Below are positions 1 through 8,865 of a DNA stretch of 20,693 nt, one piece after another. A program made the position numbers and the translations under genes. Below the pieces are notes generated by a model. The model was not told where the DNA came from. It saw nothing but the letters and a program-made list of their open reading frames with translations, and did no database searches. This DNA comes from CAZDRI01 sp964508055 (GTDB lineage Bacteria > Pseudomonadota > Gammaproteobacteria > PS1 > Pseudothioglobaceae), in NCBI GenBank assembly GCA_964508055.1, contig CAZDRI010000027.1, forward strand, positions 1 through 20,693, read 5' to 3'. Within the stretch, counting starts at the first letter, position 1, and each line of letters starts with the position of its first letter.

Positions 1-280
1 TAAAATTTTATTAGAATTTTTTAAAAATGAACCGCTTAAGTTGTCATGACCCTAATTTAAAATATTGCTTGGGTAGTTGTTGCAACTATAAATATTGTTA
101 GTAAGAATAATAAAGTTTGCTTTAATTTTGGCATGAAACAAATTATAAATTAAAGCTAAGTCTATCTATTTAAATTACATTGACTCCTTTTGTATTAAAT
201 TGGCAAATGTCTGAAATATTTTTACTAAAAAATAAATCAAAACTTAAGCTAAGAAAAAAGATGATAATTAAGTATTGTTT
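1..280. other. Gene-free left edge
   Basis: No convincing gene is seen. A 15-codon open stretch enters from the left edge on the plus strand and stops with TGA at 47-49. It could be the last residues of a gene outside the window, but it is too short to judge. A small hairpin (TAGTTG, loop TTG, CAACTA) lies near 74-88 without a T-tract, so it is not a clear terminator. The rest is low-complexity AT-rich sequence downstream of thpR. Confidence 0.4.
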
Positions 281-814
281 TTATAATAAAGGATAGTTCT
301 TAATTCTACGATAAATAACTCCCTTGTCAGTTATAGTTGAATAAAATAAAGAAAATTCTTTAACTAAAAAACTTTCTAATACATTTATATTTTTTGACCA
401 TAGGCTATTATTAAAAAGTCTTTTATTTCTAACCTTGGCAATAGTAATATGCGGGTGATATGATTTCTTAGGCGGTCTGACATTCTCCTTAGCTAAGGCA
501 GCTGTAATGCTAGTTTTAAGTTCTAATAATAAAGCATTTGCTTCAACTCCTAACCATAGAATTTTGCCTTGTTTTTTGTAATTAAAACTGCCGCTGTGAT
601 TTAAGTTTAGGGTGAAACTTTTTGCCTGACAAATATCTAGGATTTTGCTAATTTTTTCAGTTTTTAAGTCATCAACTTCACCAATAAAATCTAAGGTAAT
701 ATGATAATTTTGGGTAGGGATAAGTTTTATATTTTCATTAACTTTAGGTAGATAGCTTTTAAGTTTTTTTTGTAATTCTTTGGAAATTTTTATTCCGATA
801 AATAACCTTGGCAT
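281..814 (-). CDS. thpR: RNA 2',3'-cyclic phosphodiesterase (ThpR/LigT family)
   Basis: This is a 177-residue member of the 2H phosphoesterase superfamily, close to the usual length of about 180. Both catalytic His-x-Thr motifs are visible: YHITL at residues 37-41 (His38, Thr40) and HPHITIAK at 120-127 (His122, Thr124). They sit in the two symmetrical halves typical of the family, and the N-terminus MPRLFIGIKIS matches the first strand. Members hydrolyse RNA ends carrying 2',3'-cyclic phosphate to 2'-phosphate and can join tRNA half-molecules through 2'-5' bonds in vitro; the cellular role is poorly defined. The gene is 141 bp downstream of fabB on the same strand, so it may have its own promoter. 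No clear Shine-Dalgarno sequence precedes the ATG. The family call is firm; the substrate is inferred. Confidence 0.9.
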   Translation of the reverse strand: MPRLFIGIKISKELQKKLKSYLPKVNENIKLIPTQNYHITLDFIGEVDDLKTEKISKILDICQAKSFTLNLNHSGSFNYKKQGKILWLGVEANALLLELKTSITAALAKENVRPPKKSYHPHITIAKVRNKRLFNNSLWSKNINVLESFLVKEFSLFYSTITDKGVIYRRIKNYPLL

Positions 815-955
815 TTTAGAAATAATTATTTATTATCATGCAGCAGTATTATATTCTAAGTTGTTTTTATAAATTTGAGACCTTTGAGTTATTAACTATT
901 TTTTCATTTAAATTAGTTTGATTTTGATAGTTTAAACTTTTTTTATAAGACTTTA

Positions 956-2167
956 CTACTCATATTTTTGAAATACTAGACAAGCGTTTGTACCACCAAA
1001 ACCAAAACTATTAGACATTACAGTATTTAATTTTTTAATTGTCATTTCAGTTAAAATCGGCAGACCTACTCCCTCATCTTCTAAATTTTCAATATTTACA
1101 GATTCTGCCATAAAATTATTTTCCAGCATTAATAAAGAATAAATAGCTTCATTTACACCTGCTGCTCCAAGTGCATGACCACTTAATGATTTAGTAGAAC
1201 CTATATATGGAGCATTAGAATCAAAAACTTTTTTTATTGCCTTTAATTCTTGAACATCACCAACAGGTGTGCTAGTGCCATGAGTATTAATATAATCAAT
1301 TGGTTTATTAACTGTTGAAATGGCTTGTGTCATACATCTTATAGCACCTTCACCTGATGGTTGTACCATATCATAGCCATCTGAAGTAGCACTATATCCT
1401 ACAATTTCTGCTAGAATTTTTGCCCCTCTTTTTTGAGCATGCTCTAAAGATTCTAAAACTAAGATGCCTCCCCCTCCAGAAATAACAAAACCATCTCTAT
1501 CTTTATCAAAAGCTCTTGATGCCTTTGTTGGGCAATCATTATAATTAGCAGATAAAGCTCCCATTGCATCAAATAGCATTGATAAACTCCAGTTTAGTTC
1601 TTCTCCTCCTCCAGCAAATACTACATCTTGTTTACTGAACTGGATTTGCTCATAAGCATTACCAATACAATGTGCTGAAGTTGAACATGCTGAACTGATA
1701 GAATAGTTTATTCCTTTGATTTTATAATGGGTACTTAGACAAGCTGATGTCGTGCTGCCCATTGTTTTAGTTACTCTATATGGGCCAACTCTTCTAATAC
1801 CCCTAGAGCGTAAAATATCAGCTGACTCAACAATATCCTTATTTGAAGCGCCGCCTGATCCAGTAATTAGCCCAGTTCTTGGGTTTGAAATTTCTCTATC
1901 TGTCAGCCCTGATTGTTTAATAGCTTCATCCATAGCTACTGCAGCATAAGTAGCTGCATCACCCATAAACCTAAGTGATTTTCTATCAATTATACTGCTA
2001 TCTAAATCTTTAATGCTGCCGTGAATATTAGAACGCATGCCTAAGTCTTTATATTCTTGGCAAAACTCAATGCCAGACTTAGATGTTTTTAAAGAGCTCA
2101 AAACTTGTTTTTTATTATTCCCTAAGCTAGAAACTATGCCTATACCTGTTATTACTACTCTCTTCAC
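956..2167 (-). CDS. fabB: Beta-ketoacyl-ACP synthase I
   Basis: A 403-residue condensing enzyme of type II fatty acid synthesis that extends acyl-ACP with malonyl-ACP. FabB-type enzymes are needed to elongate the cis-3-decenoyl product of FabA into unsaturated fatty acids. The thiolase-fold catalytic residues are all present: Cys161 in SSACSTSAH, His296 in NTHGTSTPVGD, Lys326 and His331 in STKSLSGHALGAAG, and the C-terminal glycine loop SNSFGFGGTNA. These match Cys163, His298, Lys328 and His333 of the E. coli enzyme with a constant offset of two. The ATG start lies only 9 bp after the fabA stop, so the two are surely co-transcribed. This pairing separates it from FabF, whose gene normally sits beside acpP. 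The protein is complete, with no anomaly. Confidence 0.96.
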   Translation of the reverse strand: MKRVVITGIGIVSSLGNNKKQVLSSLKTSKSGIEFCQEYKDLGMRSNIHGSIKDLDSSIIDRKSLRFMGDAATYAAVAMDEAIKQSGLTDREISNPRTGLITGSGGASNKDIVESADILRSRGIRRVGPYRVTKTMGSTTSACLSTHYKIKGINYSISSACSTSAHCIGNAYEQIQFSKQDVVFAGGGEELNWSLSMLFDAMGALSANYNDCPTKASRAFDKDRDGFVISGGGGILVLESLEHAQKRGAKILAEIVGYSATSDGYDMVQPSGEGAIRCMTQAISTVNKPIDYINTHGTSTPVGDVQELKAIKKVFDSNAPYIGSTKSLSGHALGAAGVNEAIYSLLMLENNFMAESVNIENLEDEGVGLPILTEMTIKKLNTVMSNSFGFGGTNACLVFQKYE

Positions 2168-2176
2168 TACAACCCC

Positions 2177-2689
2177 TCAAGTATCAGTAAAAAGTCCAAC
2201 TCTTAACCCTTTGGTAGTGTAAACAAGTTTATCATCAACAAAAACACTAGCATTCCCAAAGCCTATATGAAATTTGCGTTTAACAATTTTAGTCAAGTCA
2301 ACTCTATAAACAACTTTTTTATTATGGGGAAATATTTGCCCTGTAAATTTAACCTCTCCTGCACCTAATGCGCGTCCTCTACCTTTACCACCAATCCAGC
2401 CTAGAAAAAAACCAACTAACTGCCAAACAGCATCAACACCAAGACATCCAGGCATAACTGGGTCGTCATTAAAATGACATTTAAAAAACCATAAATCAGG
2501 TTTTAAGTCTAATTCTGCAATAATAAAACCTTTATTAAATTTGCCGCCTTTATCTGATATTTCACTAATGCGGTCAAACATCAACATTGGCGGTTTTGGC
2601 AATTGAGCATTGCCTTTACCAAATAATTTACCCTCACCACATCTTATTAGATCTTCTCGGGTGAAGCTGTTTTTTTGCGTTAAATCCAT
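2177..2689 (-). CDS. fabA: 3-hydroxydecanoyl-ACP dehydratase/isomerase
   Basis: A 170-residue bifunctional dehydratase that makes trans-2-decenoyl-ACP and isomerises it to the cis-3 form, the branch point to unsaturated fatty acids in gammaproteobacteria. The hot-dog-fold active site is visible: His72 in FKCHFNDDPVMPG and Asp86 in LGVDAVWQL, corresponding to His70 and Asp84 of E. coli FabA. The run GCLGVDAVWQLVGFFLGW separates it from FabZ, which lacks isomerase activity. It lies 28 bp after metZ and 9 bp before fabB, giving a fabAB unit at the end of the long minus-strand gene cluster. No clear Shine-Dalgarno sequence precedes the ATG. Length and motifs indicate an intact enzyme. Confidence 0.96.
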   Translation of the reverse strand: MDLTQKNSFTREDLIRCGEGKLFGKGNAQLPKPPMLMFDRISEISDKGGKFNKGFIIAELDLKPDLWFFKCHFNDDPVMPGCLGVDAVWQLVGFFLGWIGGKGRGRALGAGEVKFTGQIFPHNKKVVYRVDLTKIVKRKFHIGFGNASVFVDDKLVYTTKGLRVGLFTDT

Positions 2690-2717
2690 AATATATTATT
2701 TTGCTAAACTACAAAAA

Positions 2718-3887
2718 TTATACCAAAAGAGCTTTATGTAAATCTTCAATAACATCATTAATATTTTCTAACCCTACTGAAATCCTAATTAACCCATCGC
2801 TTATACCTGCTTTTATCTTAGCAGCATCACTTAATCTTGAATGCGTTGTTGTGGCTGGATGAGTTATAGTAGATTTAGTATCACCTAAATTAGCAGTTAT
2901 TGAAAAAAATGTTGTATTATCAATAACTTTAAATGCTTTTTCTCTACCACCTTTGACTTCAAAAGATACAATAGCACCAAACCCTTTTTGTTGCTTTTTT
3001 GCCAAGTTATGGTCGGGATGACTTTCAAGTCCTAAATAATAAACCTTTTCAATTTGAGTTTGTTTAGTTAACCAATTTGCTAATTTTTTTGCATTATCAC
3101 AATGAGCTTTAACTCTTAGTGATAAGGTCTCTATACCTTTTAATAACAGCCAGGCATTAAATGCACTTAAGCTAGGACCAGTTGAACGCACAAAACTTTC
3201 AACTTTGTCAATAATTACATCATTAGCTAACACTGCACCACCTAAACACCTACCTTGTCCATCAATATATTTTGTTGCAGAATGAATCACTATGTCTGCT
3301 CCTAACTCTAGTGGATTTTGTAAAACTGGAGTTAGTATCACATTATCAATTGCTAATAAAATATTATTATTTTTACATATATTTGCTAACTTTTTAATAT
3401 CAACAATCTTGCCTAGAGGATTTGATGGGGTTTCTAATAAAAAAAGTTTGGTATTTTCTTTAATAGCTTTTTTCCAACTATTAATATCTTCTAATTCAAC
3501 AAAACTTACTTCTATTTTGTATTTTGCAACTATATCATTTAAAAGCACAATAGTAGTTCCAAACATATCTTGAGATACTACTATATGATCTCCTGATTTT
3601 AATAAGGCCATAATTGTTGCAAATATTGCTGCCATACCACTTGCAGTTGCAACACAAGCTTGAGCGTTTTCTATAAGCGCTAGTTTTTTTTGAAAAGTAG
3701 TTACAGTAGGGTTAGTAAATCTTGAATAGATGTTGCCTTTTACTTCTTTTGCAAAATGTGCTCTTGCATCTTCAGCTGATTTAAAAATAAAACTTGAGGT
3801 TAAAAATATTGCTTCACTATGCTCATTTTCGTGACTGCAAGTATATCCATTCCTTATAGCTTTAGTCTCAATATTAGTGTTTTTCAT
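2718..3887 (-). CDS. metZ: O-succinylhomoserine sulfhydrylase
   Basis: A 389-residue PLP enzyme of the Cys/Met metabolism family (fold type I). The Schiff-base lysine is Lys206 in HSATKYIDGQGR; this DGQGR extension is characteristic of MetZ rather than MetB or MetC. Other family landmarks are YSRFTNPTV (residues 54-62), the cofactor-stacking stretch ASGMAAI (82-88) and LETPSNPLGKIVD (151-163). MetZ makes homocysteine directly from an activated homoserine and sulfide, bypassing cystathionine. It lies 17 bp after purF, the purF-metZ order known in Pseudomonas. Direct sulfide use would suit a sulfur-oxidising lifestyle, but that link is inference. O-acetylhomoserine as the actual acyl donor cannot be excluded from sequence. 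Confidence 0.9.
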   Translation of the reverse strand: MKNTNIETKAIRNGYTCSHENEHSEAIFLTSSFIFKSAEDARAHFAKEVKGNIYSRFTNPTVTTFQKKLALIENAQACVATASGMAAIFATIMALLKSGDHIVVSQDMFGTTIVLLNDIVAKYKIEVSFVELEDINSWKKAIKENTKLFLLETPSNPLGKIVDIKKLANICKNNNILLAIDNVILTPVLQNPLELGADIVIHSATKYIDGQGRCLGGAVLANDVIIDKVESFVRSTGPSLSAFNAWLLLKGIETLSLRVKAHCDNAKKLANWLTKQTQIEKVYYLGLESHPDHNLAKKQQKGFGAIVSFEVKGGREKAFKVIDNTTFFSITANLGDTKSTITHPATTTHSRLSDAAKIKAGISDGLIRISVGLENINDVIEDLHKALLV

Positions 3888-3904
3888 AAGATGTTAATTA
3901 TTAT

Positions 3905-5410
3905 TCAGGTTGAGCTACATATTAACTCTGAACTAGAATTTTGTATTTTTCTATTAATTTGTTTTAATTTTAAATCTTCTAAGTATTTTTTATCTACATC
4001 AGCTGTAATATATTCACCATTAAAACACGATGTATCAAATATTTTTATTTCTTTATTTCCCTCTTGCACAGACCATATTAAATCATCTAAATCTTGATAT
4101 ATCAGTTTATCTGCTTCAATTAATTTACATATTTCATCAGTGTCTTTATTGTGAGCTATAAATTCTTTATCACTAGCCATATCAATGCCATAAACATTAG
4201 GATGTCTGACCGGGGGAGATGCTGAAGCAAAAAACACCTTTTTAGCTCCTTTTTCCCTAGCCATTTGAACTATTTGTCTTGAAGTTGTGCCTCTTACTAT
4301 AGAATCATCAACTAAAAGAACATTTCTTCCATTTATTTCTGATTCAACTCCGCTTAGTTTTTTTCTTACTGATTCTTTTCTTAATTTTTGACCTGGCATA
4401 ATAAAAGTTCTAGCAATATAGCGATTTCTAATAAATCCTTCGCGATATTTCTTTCCTAATTTATATGCTAATTGTAGTGCTGATGTTCTTGATGTATCAG
4501 GTATTGGGATTACTACATCAACCTTTTCATCTGGCCATTCTCTTAAAATTTTATCTGCTAATTTTTCACCCATTCTTAGTCTTGATTTATAAACTGAAAT
4601 ACCATCAATAACTGAATCTGGTCTTGCAAAATATACAAATTCAAAAATACATGGTGAATAACTTGTTTTTTCTGCACATATTTTGGAATATAAATTTCCT
4701 TTTTTATCTATAATTATTACTTCACCAGGACTTACATCACGATAGATTTTATACCCCAAAGCACTTAAAGCAACACTTTCTGATGCAAGCATATATTTTG
4801 TGGAATTTTTCTTTTTCTTTATACCCAAAATTAATGGTCTAATACCATTCGGATCGCGAATTCCAATAATTCCGTAGCCAACAATCATTGCTATTGCAGA
4901 GTATGCTCCTTTAACTCGTTTATTTAAATTAGTAACAGCTTTAAAAACATCATTTTCATTAATACGGTATTTTTTAGTTTTAGCTAATTCGCTTGCAAAA
5001 ACATTTAATAAAATCTCAGAATCTGAGTTAGTATTAATGTGCCTAAAATCTTCTTTAGATAACTCTCTTGCTAATTCTTTTGTATTAGTCAAATTACCAT
5101 TATGAGCAAAAGCAATGCCATATGGAGAATTAACATAAAATGGTTGTGCTTCTGCATTAGATGATGTGCCAGCTGTTGGATATCTTAGATGAGCTATACC
5201 CATATTGCCTAAAAGCTCTAACATATGTCTAGTGCGAAAAATATTACTAACTAATCCATTATCTTTACGCATATAAAACCTAGCACCTTTGCAGGTAAAA
5301 ATACCTGATGCATCTTGCCCGCGATGTTGGATTATTGTTAAAGCGTCATATATAGAAAAGGCAATATTACTATCTTTTTTTGTTGAAATAAGCCCAATAA
5401 TGCCACACAT
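3905..5410 (-). CDS. purF: Amidophosphoribosyltransferase
   Basis: A 501-residue enzyme catalysing the first committed step of purine synthesis: PRPP plus glutamine to 5-phosphoribosylamine. Met1 is followed directly by the nucleophile Cys2 (MCGIIGLI), so there is no propeptide, as in E. coli (505 residues). The N-terminal Ntn-glutaminase domain covers about residues 2-230, with HRGQDASG (29-36), LRYPTAG (75-81) and AHNGNLTN (102-109). The phosphoribosyltransferase domain carries the PRPP loop VLLVDDSIVRGTTS (364-377). The gene starts 7 bp after cvpA, a gammaproteobacterial arrangement (folC-dedD-cvpA-purF). No PurR-like operator is evident in the short gap, so any control probably acts further upstream. 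Intact. Confidence 0.97.
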   Translation of the reverse strand: MCGIIGLISTKKDSNIAFSIYDALTIIQHRGQDASGIFTCKGARFYMRKDNGLVSNIFRTRHMLELLGNMGIAHLRYPTAGTSSNAEAQPFYVNSPYGIAFAHNGNLTNTKELARELSKEDFRHINTNSDSEILLNVFASELAKTKKYRINENDVFKAVTNLNKRVKGAYSAIAMIVGYGIIGIRDPNGIRPLILGIKKKKNSTKYMLASESVALSALGYKIYRDVSPGEVIIIDKKGNLYSKICAEKTSYSPCIFEFVYFARPDSVIDGISVYKSRLRMGEKLADKILREWPDEKVDVVIPIPDTSRTSALQLAYKLGKKYREGFIRNRYIARTFIMPGQKLRKESVRKKLSGVESEINGRNVLLVDDSIVRGTTSRQIVQMAREKGAKKVFFASASPPVRHPNVYGIDMASDKEFIAHNKDTDEICKLIEADKLIYQDLDDLIWSVQEGNKEIKIFDTSCFNGEYITADVDKKYLEDLKLKQINRKIQNSSSELICSST

Positions 5411-5417
5411 GATATTG

Positions 5418-5957
5418 TTATTTTCGTATGTTGTTATTTTTTAAGAAATATAGCTGCTTTGGTAATTTAGGCAGAACATAATTTGCAATGTTTTTATATT
5501 TATTTAGCAATTTGTTTTTATTCCACCCTTCATTATTCACAACTGAGGTTTTTTGCATTAGTAATACTGCAAAAATTATTAATACTGACGCTTTTATAAA
5601 ACCAACTACTGCACCTAATAACCTATTTATAAAACCTAATCCAGTAATATCTACAATAGATGTTAGGATTTTATTAAATAATAATCCAAATCCATAAATT
5701 ATAATGAAAATAGCAACAAAAGATATTGCAATTCTAACATTATTATAAGGAATCTTTTGCATTAATGGTTGCTGTTCAATAAAAGGATAAAATTTAGCAG
5801 CTAATAAAAAAGCTAAGATTAAAAAGACTATTGTGACAACCTCTTTTACTAAACCTGCAAACAGCCCTTTTAAAATAAAAGCAAAAAGTATGATAATTAT
5901 TATCCAATCTATCATAGCAAGTTGACTGATAAAACTATTTAATGTTTGTAAATTCAT
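5418..5957 (-). CDS. cvpA: CvpA family inner-membrane protein
   Basis: A 179-residue protein with about four predicted membrane segments (roughly residues 15-35, 36-57, 70-95 and 103-130), a short basic cytoplasmic tail and the family opening MIDWIIIIILF followed by KGLFAGLVKEV. CvpA was named for a requirement in colicin V export in E. coli and has more recently been tied to envelope and bile resistance; its molecular action is unknown. Position between a SPOR-domain gene and purF is the conserved context that makes the assignment secure. Its ATG overlaps the stop of the preceding gene by 4 bp, and a good Shine-Dalgarno (AAGGAA) precedes it inside that gene, which points to translational coupling. 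Confidence 0.9.
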   Translation of the reverse strand: MNLQTLNSFISQLAMIDWIIIIILFAFILKGLFAGLVKEVVTIVFLILAFLLAAKFYPFIEQQPLMQKIPYNNVRIAISFVAIFIIIYGFGLLFNKILTSIVDITGLGFINRLLGAVVGFIKASVLIIFAVLLMQKTSVVNNEGWNKNKLLNKYKNIANYVLPKLPKQLYFLKNNNIRK

Positions 5958-6349
5958 TTTAATTCCTTTTTAGATGTTATTATTATAGGTTTAACTTTAA
6001 ACTCTTTTTTTAATTTAAGAATTACTTTATTTGCTTTTGCATGTGTGTTATAAGGTCCTACTCTTACTGCTCTAATTAACCCTTTCTTATTGTATGAATG
6101 AACTATGTTTGTTTGATACCCTTTTTTTTTCAATTTACTAACTAAGTTCTTTACAGTATTAATTTCATAAAAACTTGCAACTTGAACAAACCATTCTAAT
6201 TCTATTTTTAGTTTTTTTTCCTCAACTTCCTTACTAATATTATTGCTATTATAATCAACTATGCTCTTCATAACAGTAATTAAAACTAATATTGCAATTA
6301 ACCAGATAAAACTACCAGCAATAATATTTTTTAATTGATAATCATTCAT
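5954..6349 (-). CDS. SPOR-domain protein (DedD-like)
   Basis: A 131-residue bitopic inner-membrane protein: one membrane helix near residues 12-27, a short linker, then a C-terminal SPOR domain (about 50-127) beginning WFVQVASFYEINTVKNLVSKL and ending in RVGPYNTHAKANKVILKLKKE. SPOR domains bind denuded glycan strands at the division septum. The position between folC and cvpA matches E. coli dedD, but this protein is much shorter (E. coli DedD is about 220 residues) because the variable linker is reduced to about 20 residues, which would keep the domain close to the membrane. Its start overlaps the folC stop by 8 bp. Orthology with DedD rests on context; the domain call is firm. Confidence 0.85.
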   Translation of the reverse strand: MNDYQLKNIIAGSFIWLIAILVLITVMKSIVDYNSNNISKEVEEKKLKIELEWFVQVASFYEINTVKNLVSKLKKKGYQTNIVHSYNKKGLIRAVRVGPYNTHAKANKVILKLKKEFKVKPIIITSKKELK

Positions 6350-7544
6350 TATCTTTTAATACCTTTAAAGCATTTGAAACTGTATAAAAAGACCCAAATA
6401 TTACTACTCTATCAAAATCTAATTTAAATAAATTATCAATTGCAGTTTTCATACTGGCACACAAGCTAATTGTTAAATCTTCATCATTAAAAAAACTTTT
6501 TATATCTTTTAATTTACTAGCTCTATTAGTATCAAGAGGAACTATTAACCAATTCTTAATTAAAGGTGTAATTTTATCAAGCATTTGAGTTATGTTTTTA
6601 TCTTTTAAAGCAGAAAAAATTGCAATTGTTTTTTTATTATCTTTTTTTAATGTTTGTGCTAGAACTTCTACCCCTTTTGGGTTATGGGCAACATCAAGTA
6701 TAAATTGCTTATTTTTAATATTTTTTATTTGATAACGACCAATTAGATTAGTCTTTTTCAATCCTTGTTTTATTGAGTTTTCTGTTACTTTTAAATTACT
6801 TTGTAATTCATTTACTGCCATAATAGCTGCATTTGCATTAAGTTTTTGATAATCACCTTTTAATCCTAATTTATAGTTACATTTATTATTAGTTAATTTT
6901 AGTTTAGCACCAATATCATTGATTTTATTTATTAAACTTTGAGGTGGGTTAGTATCTGCACAAATAACTGTTCTATTTTTTCTTGCAATTGCTGCTTTTT
7001 CTAAAGCTATTTTAGCTCTAGTATCTCCTAAATATTCTGTATGGTCTATAGCAATATTAGTAATTACGGCTACATCTGCATCTATTATATTTACAGCATC
7101 AAGCCTACCACCAAGACCTACTTCTAACAATGCAATGTCTATATCAGCATCATTGAATATCAATAAAGCTGCTAAGGTTGAAAATTCAAAATAAGTGAGA
7201 GAAATATCGCCTCTTTCTTTTTCAATTTTAGAAAATGTAGCACAGATAATTTCACTATCAACCTCTTTAGCGTTAATACATATTCTTTCGTTATAGTTTA
7301 AAAAATGTGGAGAGCTAAATTTTGCAACATTAAATCCAGCTTGTAGATATATTGATTCTAAAAAAGCAATAGTAGAACCTTTTCCATTAGTCCCAGCTAC
7401 AACAATAGTTTTAAATCTTAAAGATTTATTATTCATTAATCTTTTATAAACCCTGCCTATTCTATAGAGACCTAAATCAATTGCTGTTGAGTGTAAACTT
7501 TCCTGATAATCTAGCCAATCTTGCAAAGTTTTAAGATTAGGCAT
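6342..7544 (-). CDS. folC: Dihydrofolate synthase / folylpolyglutamate synthase
   Basis: A 400-residue Mur-ligase-family ATPase that adds glutamate to dihydropteroate and lengthens the polyglutamate tail of folates. The P-loop GTNGKGS (51-57) is clear, and the N-terminus NLKTLQDWLDYQESLHSTAIDLG is typical of bacterial FolC. The central ATPase motifs ALLEVGLGGRLDAVN and TNIAIDHTEYLGDT, and the C-terminal domain entry LDVAHNPKGVE, are all present. E. coli FolC is about 420 residues, so this is slightly compact but complete. The ATG follows the fxsA stop with no gap, and its stop overlaps the SPOR gene by 8 bp, which supports co-transcription. Proteobacterial enzymes are usually bifunctional; this is assumed here. 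Confidence 0.94.
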   Translation of the reverse strand: MPNLKTLQDWLDYQESLHSTAIDLGLYRIGRVYKRLMNNKSLRFKTIVVAGTNGKGSTIAFLESIYLQAGFNVAKFSSPHFLNYNERICINAKEVDSEIICATFSKIEKERGDISLTYFEFSTLAALLIFNDADIDIALLEVGLGGRLDAVNIIDADVAVITNIAIDHTEYLGDTRAKIALEKAAIARKNRTVICADTNPPQSLINKINDIGAKLKLTNNKCNYKLGLKGDYQKLNANAAIMAVNELQSNLKVTENSIKQGLKKTNLIGRYQIKNIKNKQFILDVAHNPKGVEVLAQTLKKDNKKTIAIFSALKDKNITQMLDKITPLIKNWLIVPLDTNRASKLKDIKSFFNDEDLTISLCASMKTAIDNLFKLDFDRVVIFGSFYTVSNALKVLKDNE

Positions 7545-7988
7545 TTATTTATCTTCCCAAAAATCACCTTCAAATGTATTTGTTGTTTTATCTTTAGTGT
7601 AAATTCTAGTTTGACTGCGATTTGATTGATAAGTTATGTTATTTTTAATATATTTTTCTAAAATTGTTTTGATAAAAAACCTTCTGCTTAATGGAATAAG
7701 CCCTAAAAGGCCAACAGCATCTGTTATAAATCCTGGAGTTAATAATAAAATACCACTTACTAAGATAATAAGACCTTCTAATAAATAAAAAGCCGGTATT
7801 TCATTATTCTTAATAGATTCCTGCACATTTGTTAAAGTATGTAAGCCTTGATGTTTTAAAAGAATAGAGCCTATTAAAGCTGTTAATATAACCAATGATA
7901 TTGTTGGGAAAGCTCCTATCACTTCACCAACAGAAATAAGAACATATAGCTCTAGTAAAGTTGAGGTTATAAAAATTAAAAATATCAT
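7545..7988 (-). CDS. fxsA: FxsA family membrane protein
   Basis: A 147-residue inner-membrane protein with hydrophobic segments near residues 1-21, 26-46 and 66-98. The family hallmark LLTPGFITDAVGLLGLIPLSR is at about 81-101, and the acidic end EGDFWEDK is also typical. E. coli FxsA, when overproduced, relieves exclusion of phage T7 by the F plasmid protein PifA; the normal role is unknown. Here it sits between trmB and folC, 43 bp after trmB and directly abutting folC. Membership is well supported; function beyond a membrane location is not. Confidence 0.88.
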   Translation of the reverse strand: MIFLIFITSTLLELYVLISVGEVIGAFPTISLVILTALIGSILLKHQGLHTLTNVQESIKNNEIPAFYLLEGLIILVSGILLLTPGFITDAVGLLGLIPLSRRFFIKTILEKYIKNNITYQSNRSQTRIYTKDKTTNTFEGDFWEDK

Positions 7989-8031
7989 TTTATTTAAGAG
8001 TTGTGCTTATTTTAAATTAAAAGTTTAAATT

Positions 8032-8694
8032 TTAACATTTGCTAAATATTATATCCCAAACAGAGTGTCCTAATCTTATACCTCTTAATTCAAACTTGGT
8101 TTGCGGTCGTAAATTCTTTATTGCAAATTCTTTATCAGGAATATTTTTAAAATTTTTATCTTTTGATAATAAAAATATAATTTCATCAGCATACTCTTGC
8201 CAGTCAGTAGCGATATGTAAATATGCATTAGGCATTAATTTTCTAGTTAGTAATTTTAAAAATTCCTCATTAATCAGCCTTCTTTTATGATGGCGTTTTT
8301 TATGCCAAGGGTCAGGGAAAAATATATTAACAGCACTTAAAGAAAAATCGCTTATATTATTTTTTAAAACCTCTACTGCATCATTTTTAATTATTTTAAT
8401 ATTAGTTAATAAATTTTTTTTAGCATTATTAATAAGTTTTCCTATCCCTGCCTCATATACTTCAATACCAATATAATTAAAGTTAAGATTACTTTTAGCC
8501 ATTTTTATTATGCTTTCACCGTTACCAAAACCAATATCTAAAACAACTGGGTGATTATTATTAAAAATTTTTCTAAAATCTAAATTATTAGTATCGGTGT
8601 TTATACCATATTCATACCAGTAATTTTGCAGTGCTTTTTTTTGTGCTTTAGTTATTCTAGACGACCTTTTGACAAAACTTTTAATTTCTCTCAC
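8032..8694 (-). CDS. trmB: tRNA (guanine-N7-)-methyltransferase
   Basis: A 220-residue Rossmann-fold SAM-dependent methyltransferase that makes m7G46 in the tRNA variable loop. The SAM-binding motif LDIGFGNGES (52-61), the acidic end of strand 2 (GIEVYEAG, 76-83) and the catalytic/tRNA-binding signature FFPDPWHKKRHHKRR (125-139) are all visible and diagnostic. The start is GTG at 8692-8694, preceded by AAGG at 8702-8705, a reasonable Shine-Dalgarno; no ATG is as well placed. It is the first gene of the long minus-strand cluster, with 171 bp of non-coding DNA separating it from the TPR gene upstream, so the cluster promoter probably lies at 8695-8865. I could not pick one promoter with confidence. 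Confidence 0.94.
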   Translation of the reverse strand: MREIKSFVKRSSRITKAQKKALQNYWYEYGINTDTNNLDFRKIFNNNHPVVLDIGFGNGESIIKMAKSNLNFNYIGIEVYEAGIGKLINNAKKNLLTNIKIIKNDAVEVLKNNISDFSLSAVNIFFPDPWHKKRHHKRRLINEEFLKLLTRKLMPNAYLHIATDWQEYADEIIFLLSKDKNFKNIPDKEFAIKNLRPQTKFELRGIRLGHSVWDIIFSKC

Positions 8695-8865
8695 TCTATC
8701 GCCTTAATGCTTTATTTAATAAATTTATATTTATTGCTATTATTTTCAAAATGTAGGTATGCAAGTGGTTATTAATAGTTTTATAAAGTTGCTTTTTGAA
8801 TTTAGAGCCATTACTTATTCAATATATTACTCATATCAAAATGGAATATCTATTTAATATTAGTT

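Noticed and set aside
2..49. Short open stretch entering from the left edge
   Set aside because: Fifteen codons are too few to separate a gene end from chance.
1752..1949. Plus-strand open frames inside fabB and similar ones inside metZ, purF, cvpA, trmB and the terminase
   Set aside because: All are antisense to proteins with clear catalytic motifs, and their translations show no domain features.
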